Assembly: GCA_002428445.1 (NCBI GenBank)
Contig: DIWJ01000083.1
Location: forward strand, 1-8,790
Reading direction: 5' to 3'
Length of the DNA stretch: 8,790 bases
Origin: Syntrophaceae bacterium UBA6109
Lineage (GTDB): Bacteria > Desulfobacterota > Syntrophia > Syntrophales > UBA6109
Part shown: positions 1 through 4,727 of the stretch, in pieces
Position numbering within the stretch: the first letter of the stretch is position 1
Layout of the letters: the number at the start of each line of letters is the position of its first letter
The notes under the pieces: model-generated
What the model saw: only the letters and a program-made list of their open reading frames with translations
The model's database searches: none
Told to the model about the DNA's origin: nothing
Made by a program: the position numbers and the translations under genes

Positions 1-25
1 TAAACAACGCTACTTTATCTCACAC
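1..25 (+). repeat. Left arm of imperfect 25-bp terminal inverted repeat, probable IS end
   Basis: The first 25 bases match the reverse complement of the last 25 bases at 20 of 25 positions. The first 11 (TAAACAACGCT) match without a break and the inner four (CACAC side) match again. Kinase-like coding sequence begins immediately inside, at about base 28, while the frame inside this arm contains a stop (1-3) and residues unlike a PAS domain. This looks like the last bases of an insertion sequence that continues to the left, with its tip reading GTGTGAG outward-in. No transposase is visible, so the family cannot be named. The arm could instead be the outer end of an element comprising the whole window, but that fits the broken genes less well. 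Confidence 0.6.
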
Positions 26-27
26 GC

Positions 28-1089
28 AATCTCTTCAACAACGTCACCGAAGAGGTCCATTTCTGGAAGCTTGTCCGCGATGAAAACGGCCAGATCACGA
101 ACTGGCGCCTCGTAGATGCCAATCCCCCGGCCCTGGCAACCTGGGGCAGGACCATCGAAGAGATCAAAGGGAAAACCACGGATGAAATATTCGGGCCCGG
201 CGCGTCGGACCACTACATGGGGGTGGTTCGCAAGGTCATCGAGGAAAGCGTTCCGTTTGTCTACGAAGATTACTTTCCCCATCTGGACAAATACTTTCGG
301 TTCACGAGCATTCCCCTGGGAGAGCACTTCATCACAACCGGCTTCGACATCACCGATATCAAAAAATCCCAGAAACTGGCGGAGCAGAACCAGATCCGGC
401 TTGAAATCACGAACAAGGAACTCGAAAGCTTCAGCTACTCCGTCTCCCACGACCTTCGTGCGCCCCTGAGAGCCATTGACGGGTATTCGCAGATCATCCT
501 CCGGAAAAAAGGAGATGATTTTGACGAGCACACCAAACATCACTTCAACCTGATCAGAGACAGCGTAAAGCAGATGGGACAGCTCATCGAAGATCTGCTG
601 GCCCTCTCCCGGGCGGGCAAGGAGGCGTTGACCACATCAGAACTTGATATGGAGAATTTGGTCAGGGAAGCGTGGAAGCAGGTGAAATCCCCCGATCCTG
701 ACAAACCAGTAGAATTGAGGATCGGACATTTACCGCCAGGGAGGGGAGACCGGTCGCTCATCAAGCAGGTCTTCATCAATCTCCTTTCCAACGCAGTCAA
801 ATTCACCAAAGGCCGGGAAGCTCCGCTTATTGAAGCGGCCGGAAACGAAACAGGGGCGGAGAATGTGTACTACGTCAAAGACAATGGAGCCGGCTTTGAC
901 ATGCAATACTACGATAAGATATTCGGTGTTTTTCAGCGTCTCCACAGCAGCAGCGATTATGAGGGCACGGGAGTAGGCTTGGCCATCGTCCAACGGATCA
1001 TCCATCGGCATGGCTGTCGGGTATGGGCGGAGAGCAAAGTTGGCGAAGGCGCTTGTTTCTATTTTACGCTCCCAAGGTCTATCCGCTGA
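28..1089 (+). CDS. PAS-domain sensor histidine kinase (HK1), 5'-truncated
   Basis: Protein of about 353 visible residues that autophosphorylates a histidine and would pass phosphate to an unseen response regulator. A PAS sensor domain covers roughly bases 28-375 (NLFNN, EEVHFWKLVRDENG, TTGFDITDIKK). A HisKA domain follows with the H-box SVSHDLRAPLRAIDGY, its phospho-histidine at 448-450. The HATPase domain has an N-box NLLSNAVKF (Asn 790-792), a G1 box DNGAGFD (880-900) and a G2 box GTGVGLA (from 964). The C-terminus WAESKVGEGACFYFTLPR is normal for the family. PAS homology runs upstream of the first ATG (217), so 217 is not the native start. There is no ATG, GTG or TTG between 28 and 217 in frame, and a TAA sits at 1-3. 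The gene has therefore lost its 5' end at the inverted-repeat arm. If translated from 217 it would make half a PAS domain plus an intact kinase core. No membrane segment is visible. Confidence 0.85.
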   Translation, partial: NLFNNVTEEVHFWKLVRDENGQITNWRLVDANPPALATWGRTIEEIKGKTTDEIFGPGASDHYMGVVRKVIEESVPFVYEDYFPHLDKYFRFTSIPLGEHFITTGFDITDIKKSQKLAEQNQIRLEITNKELESFSYSVSHDLRAPLRAIDGYSQIILRKKGDDFDEHTKHHFNLIRDSVKQMGQLIEDLLALSRAGKEALTTSELDMENLVREAWKQVKSPDPDKPVELRIGHLPPGRGDRSLIKQVFINLLSNAVKFTKGREAPLIEAAGNETGAENVYYVKDNGAGFDMQYYDKIFGVFQRLHSSSDYEGTGVGLAIVQRIIHRHGCRVWAESKVGEGACFYFTLPRSIR

Positions 1090-1218
1090 TGCACCCATAA
1101 GAGAGCCTCGCTGCCGTCGATGATTTTGATAGGTCTATGTCATTTTAATCGGAAATGAATGATGATCACTTTCTTAACCCATATTGCCAATCCTTACCAT
1201 TCGATGCCGCAATATTTC

Positions 1219-1247
1219 TTGACAAGCAAAAACGGCGCTCCTATCAT
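1219..1247 (+). promoter_or_regulatory. Sigma70-type promoter for the kaiC-kaiB-HK2 operon
   Basis: A perfect -35 box TTGACA (1219-1224) is followed by a 17-base spacer and a -10 box TATCAT (1242-1247), five of six matches to TATAAT. Transcription would start near 1254 and leave a leader of about 78 bases before the TTG at 1332. It lies downstream of the ATG at 1155, which argues against that ATG being the kaiC start. Seen directly in sequence; activity is inferred. Confidence 0.7.
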
Positions 1248-1312
1248 TCGGCAGTCCCAACCAATCGAAAACAAAGTCTTATCAAAAGAGTAAATTATCA
1301 AAGTCGTTCGTC

Positions 1313-1322
1313 AGGAAGGAGG
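1313..1322 (+). promoter_or_regulatory. Strong ribosome binding site deciding the kaiC start
   Basis: AGGAAGGAGG contains the GGAGG core at 1318-1322, nine bases upstream of the in-frame TTG at 1332. No comparable site precedes the ATG at 1155. This favours a TTG start. Confidence 0.75.
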
Positions 1323-1331
1323 CATAACCAA

Positions 1332-2798
1332 TTGAGCGGGAAGAGCAAAACTGTTCGAGCATTAGCCAAAGCTGCCTCATACATATCGGGTTTCGACGAA
1401 ATATTGTACGGGGGCCTGCCGGAAGGGCGAACCACGCTCCTTGAAGGCGGCCCGGGTACGGGGAAAAGCGTCGTGGGGTTGGAATTCCTCTACCGGGGGG
1501 CTCTGGCAGGTGAATCAGGGATTTTCGTCACTTTCGAAGAGCGGGCGGATGCGGTTCGTCGCAATGCCGCCACCCTGGGCTGGGACCTCGAGGAGTTGGA
1601 AAAGAAGGACAATCTGGCCATCATCGAGGCCCGATTGGACCCGGAGACTGTGGTTTCGGGAGACTTCAATCTGAAGGCGCTTCTGGCAATCATTGAAGGT
1701 CAAGCCAATGCCATCGGCGCAAAACGCATCGTCTTCGACGCCCTGGACATGCTCATCCGGCTTTTTGAAAATCCCGGCCGGGAGCGCAGCGAGATGTACA
1801 ATCTTAACGAGTGGCTGCTTGACCACAAAATGACCGCCATCCTGACGGTGAAGGCATCCGGGGGCGACAGCATCTTCGACCGGTACGAGTTTCTGGAGTT
1901 CATGGCCGACTGCGTCATCAGGCTGATCCAGCGCCCCGGCGATTGGGTGTCGACGCGGGAGCTTCAGGTCATCAAGTACCGCGGCTCCGATTTCGGCCGA
2001 AATGCTTATCCTTTTGTCATTCAACAGGACGGCATCAGCATCATTCCCATCTCCGAGTTCGGCCTCCAGCATCAGGCCATGGGCCCTCATGTATCGAGCG
2101 GCCATGAACAGATGGACAGTGTGCTGGGTGGCGGCTATCGCCGCGGCTCAACCATTCTGATTGCCGGATCAACGGGGACGGGGAAAACCACCATTGCCAA
2201 CACCTTTGTCACGGCGGCCTGTGACGGTGGCGAAAAGATACTGTTTCTCGGGTTCGAGGAATCCGAAGAGGCCATTGTAGCGACGATGCTCAGCCCCGGC
2301 ATTGATCTCCGCCCGGCAATAAAGAAGGGTCTTCTGAAGATGCTGACCGCGATGCCGGAAGCGTTCGGGACGGAAAAACACCTGGTCCGCACTTTCGACA
2401 TGATCGATGCGTTCAAACCCGACCACGTGATCGTGGACGCCATCTCGTCCTTCGAGCGCATGGGGTCCGAACGCGCTGCTTTTGAGTTCGCCATGCGCCT
2501 CAGCAACCGGTGCAAGGATAGAGGCATCACCCTCATCATGACGAATCAAAGTTCAGGGGATGCCGGCGACAGAACGGCAATAAGCGGTATCGGCATTTCT
2601 TCCATCATCGATGCTCTCCTGTGGCTCCGTTTTGTCGAGGAAGGAAATGAACTCGCGCGCAAGCTGCTGGTGATCAAGTCGCGCGGCTCGAAGCATTCCA
2701 GCCGGTACCATGATTTCCGGATTACCGACCACGGTGTCGAGGTTTATGACAAAGCCGCCGGTGACGCGCCAGAGTCATCGGGGGAGGTCGGGAAATGA
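1332..2798 (+). CDS. kaiC: KaiC family circadian-clock/timer ATPase and autokinase
   Basis: Double-domain RecA-like ATPase of 488 residues that forms hexamers in known members, hydrolyses ATP in CI and autophosphorylates in CII. Numbering from the TTG: CI has a Walker A GGPGTGKS (39-46) and the catalytic pair in TFEER (Glu69, Glu70). CII has a Walker A GSTGTGKT (279-286) and the pair in FEES (Glu309, Glu310). The loop equivalent to Ser431/Thr432 of Synechococcus KaiC reads GISSIID, giving Ser423 and Ser424, so both phospho-acceptors are hydroxyl residues but the pair is SS, not ST. The C-terminal tail is short (KAAGDAPESSGEVGK) and does not resemble the KaiA-binding tail of cyanobacterial KaiC. 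The TTG start is chosen for the strong binding site and the upstream promoter. The ATG at 1155 would add 59 residues unlike any KaiC N-terminus. The gene overlaps kaiB by 4 bp (ATGA). Confidence 0.93.
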   Translation: MSGKSKTVRALAKAASYISGFDEILYGGLPEGRTTLLEGGPGTGKSVVGLEFLYRGALAGESGIFVTFEERADAVRRNAATLGWDLEELEKKDNLAIIEARLDPETVVSGDFNLKALLAIIEGQANAIGAKRIVFDALDMLIRLFENPGRERSEMYNLNEWLLDHKMTAILTVKASGGDSIFDRYEFLEFMADCVIRLIQRPGDWVSTRELQVIKYRGSDFGRNAYPFVIQQDGISIIPISEFGLQHQAMGPHVSSGHEQMDSVLGGGYRRGSTILIAGSTGTGKTTIANTFVTAACDGGEKILFLGFEESEEAIVATMLSPGIDLRPAIKKGLLKMLTAMPEAFGTEKHLVRTFDMIDAFKPDHVIVDAISSFERMGSERAAFEFAMRLSNRCKDRGITLIMTNQSSGDAGDRTAISGIGISSIIDALLWLRFVEEGNELARKLLVIKSRGSKHSSRYHDFRITDHGVEVYDKAAGDAPESSGEVGK

Positions 2799-3118
2799 AA
2801 TCCGCCGATAGCGTTGCCCCGGATGCAGAAATGAAGCAGATATATATGCTGAAACTGTATGTTGCCGGCGATGAACAGAACTCACTGCTTGCCAAAGACA
2901 ACCTCACGCGTATCTGTGACGAATATCTCAAAGACCGGTGTAGGATCGAGGAAGTCGATGTCTTGACCGACTTTGTCGCTGCCCTGAAAGACAGGGTATT
3001 CGTTACCCCCACGCTCGTTCTTGCGGCACCCGAACCGAGGGCAACGATAATTGGCAATCTTGCTGATAAAGAAAGGGTGATCTCCGCCCTCCGCCTGAGG
3101 TCTGAACATGGCACATAA
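2795..3118 (+). CDS. kaiB: KaiB family clock protein
   Basis: Small thioredoxin-like protein of 107 residues, the usual KaiB size, that in characterised clocks binds the KaiC CI ring and slows or resets the cycle. Family marks are YMLKLYVAG (17-25), the VDVL strand after the first helix, FVTPTLVL with the cis-proline site, and the late IIGNLADKERVI segment. About 14 residues precede the first beta strand. Translation from the Met at residue 13 is possible, but the ATG at 2795 overlaps the kaiC stop as ATGA and has GGAGGT six bases upstream (2783-2788), which points to translational coupling. It overlaps the following kinase by 11 bp. KaiC comes before KaiB, the reverse of cyanobacterial kaiBC. 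Confidence 0.93.
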   Translation: MKSADSVAPDAEMKQIYMLKLYVAGDEQNSLLAKDNLTRICDEYLKDRCRIEEVDVLTDFVAALKDRVFVTPTLVLAAPEPRATIIGNLADKERVISALRLRSEHGT

Positions 3119-4430
3119 ACCAAGTTATGAAGAGCTTGCTGCGAAACTTGCTGAACTCGAGGAAATCATCAGGGCTCTTCGCAACCAGGAAGTAGATGCC
3201 ATTGTCGGCACCAAAAACATTCTCATGCTTCGGCTCAAGGAAGCCGAAGAGGAGTTGAGGAAAAGCAAGGAACAAGCGGAGAGCCAAGCTGCGCAATTGA
3301 AAGCGACCTTGGATGCCGCTCCTGCAATCATATGGACCGCTTTTGACCGCGACTGCCGGAATATCACAGGAAATCGGGCGGCACACGATTTCTCGCGCGT
3401 GAAGGAGGGGATCAACCTGTCCAAGAGCGGCCCGAAACCTGAACTCTTGGCAAATTACCGTGTTTTCCGTGACGGCGTGGAGGTTCAACCACTAGATATG
3501 CCGATCCAGGTTGTGGCTCGCACCGGTCAGAAAATTCTGGATTGCGCTCTCGATTTCCACTTTGCTGACGGTAGTATTCGTTCCATTATGGGCAACGTGA
3601 TTCCCGTGATGGATGCCTGCGGGTGCCCAGCGGGCGCTATCGCTGCCTTCCTGGACACCACGGATCGCAAACGGGTGGAAATGGCCTTGAAGGAAAAGGC
3701 GCAGCAACTGGAAGATGCCAATAAGGAACTGGAGAGCTTCAGTTACTCCGTCTCCCATGACCTCAGGGCCCCTCTTCGGGCCATTGACGGCTATTCCCGG
3801 ATGCTTGTGAAGAAATATGGAAGCACGCTCGATGAAGATGCCGCGCGAATGATCAACGTCATCCGCAGCAACACTGAAAAAATGAGCTTCCTTATTGATG
3901 ACCTGCTTTCCTTTTCAAGGGTGCTCAGAAATAAGATGAGCCTCGCGACAATCGATATGGAAGCGCTTGCCGGCGAAGTATGGCAAGACATACGAGCGCA
4001 AAATCCGGAACGAGAACTCGAAGTCCGGATCGCTAGACTCTTGCCCGGACTGGGGGACAGACATCTCATCAAACAAGTGCTTTTCAATGTTTTCTCCAAT
4101 GCCGTCAAGTTCACCACGAAAAGAAAGCCAGCCGTCATCGAACTCGACAGTCATTGCGAGTCAGACAACATCGTCTACTGTTTGAAGGATAACGGTGTCG
4201 GATTCGATATGGCTTATTATGGCAAACTGTTTGGCGTCTTTCAGCGGCTCCATAGCGAGGAGTACGAGGGAACGGGCGTAGGACTGTCGATCGTCCAGCG
4301 CATCATCAACCGCCATGGCGGCCGGGTCTGGGCGGAAAGTGAACCGGACAAAGGGGCGACCTTCTATTTCACACTTCCGAGACCTCACAAGGATGATGTT
4401 TTTACCGATACATCTCTTTCAAAACTGTAA
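3108..4430 (+). CDS. PAS-domain sensor histidine kinase (HK2) in the kai operon
   Basis: Cytosolic-looking kinase of 440 residues, complete. An N-terminal coiled coil (about 5-68, with the LRNQEVDAIVG motif seen in many such sensors) leads into a PAS domain (about 64-186, ending FLDTTDRKR) and a linker helix. The HisKA box SYSVSHDLRAPLRAIDGY has phospho-His217. The HATPase domain has an N-box NVFSNAVKF (Asn327/Asn331), G1 DNGVGFD (361-367), FGVFQRLH and G2 GTGVGLS (388-394), ending FYFTLPR. The start has GAGG seven bases upstream and lies inside kaiB, so its synthesis is tied to KaiB. That arrangement makes it the natural signalling partner of KaiBC, as reported for kinases beside kaiBC in some non-cyanobacteria. 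The PAS domain carries four cysteines (83, 146, 171, 173). No membrane segment and no receiver domain are seen. Confidence 0.92.
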   Translation: MAHKPSYEELAAKLAELEEIIRALRNQEVDAIVGTKNILMLRLKEAEEELRKSKEQAESQAAQLKATLDAAPAIIWTAFDRDCRNITGNRAAHDFSRVKEGINLSKSGPKPELLANYRVFRDGVEVQPLDMPIQVVARTGQKILDCALDFHFADGSIRSIMGNVIPVMDACGCPAGAIAAFLDTTDRKRVEMALKEKAQQLEDANKELESFSYSVSHDLRAPLRAIDGYSRMLVKKYGSTLDEDAARMINVIRSNTEKMSFLIDDLLSFSRVLRNKMSLATIDMEALAGEVWQDIRAQNPERELEVRIARLLPGLGDRHLIKQVLFNVFSNAVKFTTKRKPAVIELDSHCESDNIVYCLKDNGVGFDMAYYGKLFGVFQRLHSEEYEGTGVGLSIVQRIINRHGGRVWAESEPDKGATFYFTLPRPHKDDVFTDTSLSKL

Positions 4431-4451
4431 TTCGTGACATTTTATTGAGTT

Positions 4452-4463
4452 CTATACGTATAG
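4452..4463. promoter_or_regulatory. 12-bp perfect palindrome, possible operator
   Basis: CTATACGTATAG reads the same on both strands and starts 21 bases after the HK2 stop codon. Such a site could bind a dimeric regulator, but only one copy is seen and it is 270 bases from the next start codon, so its role is unproven. Confidence 0.25.
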
Positions 4464-4622
4464 CAAGTACTGTTGTTCAGTTTTACTGATCCGGCCAGTC
4501 CACTGAATAGGGGATGAAAGGGGCAATTCTCGGAGGGTGATTTTTCCGATGATCGGGGAAATCCCCTTCTGACCGCCGAGAGATGGCTATTGTTAAGTGC
4601 CGAGATGCAGGAGTGAATCCCC

Positions 4623-4651
4623 TTGACATTCATGACCAGTCTTCTTACTAG
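4623..4651 (+). promoter_or_regulatory. Weak sigma70-type promoter candidate for the CheB-CheR gene
   Basis: A perfect TTGACA (4623-4628) is followed, after 17 bases, by TACTAG (4646-4651), which matches the -10 consensus at only three positions. The position suits the 297-bp gap and a leader of about 70 bases. An activator or another sigma factor may be needed. Confidence 0.3.
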
Positions 4652-4727
4652 ATCCAATGCAGTGTGCTCTTGCTGCAGCATTGAAACTTATTAACCAACC
4701 GGGCTACTTTGCGGGGAGACCGAGGTC

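Larger units (their letters stand above)
4431..4727. other. Structured intergenic region between the kai operon and the CheB-CheR gene
   Basis: No gene is supported in these 297 bases. They hold a 12-bp perfect palindrome (4452-4463), and two hairpins that compete for bases 4555-4556 (CCGA-TGA-TCGG at 4546-4556 and GGGG-AAAT-CCCC at 4555-4566). Both sit inside a possible outer stem TCTCGG/CCGAGA (4528-4533 with 4576-4581). The 9-bp direct repeat AATCCCCTT occurs at 4560-4568 and 4616-4624. A further stem CAATGC/GCATTG lies at 4655-4660 and 4678-4683. The T-run at 4541-4545 comes before the hairpin, so it is not a standard intrinsic terminator. Confidence 0.45.

Noticed and set aside
1155..1331. 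N-terminal extension of KaiC from ATG 1155
   Set aside because: It contains a strong promoter and the kaiC ribosome binding site, has no KaiC-like sequence, and lacks a good binding site of its own.
1515..2105. 196-residue open frame on the - strand opposite kaiC
   Set aside because: It lies wholly inside a clear kaiC and has no recognisable motif, so it is a by-product of the G+C-rich codons of the real gene.
4541..4566. Intrinsic terminator for the kai operon
   Set aside because: The T-run comes before the hairpin instead of after it, and the following bases (CTTCTG) are not a T tract; the stems are only four base pairs.
4442..4681. 79-residue open frame on the - strand filling the intergenic gap
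   Set aside because: No ribosome binding site precedes its ATG, the composition is unlike the neighbouring proteins, no domain is recognisable, and it runs through palindromes and hairpins.
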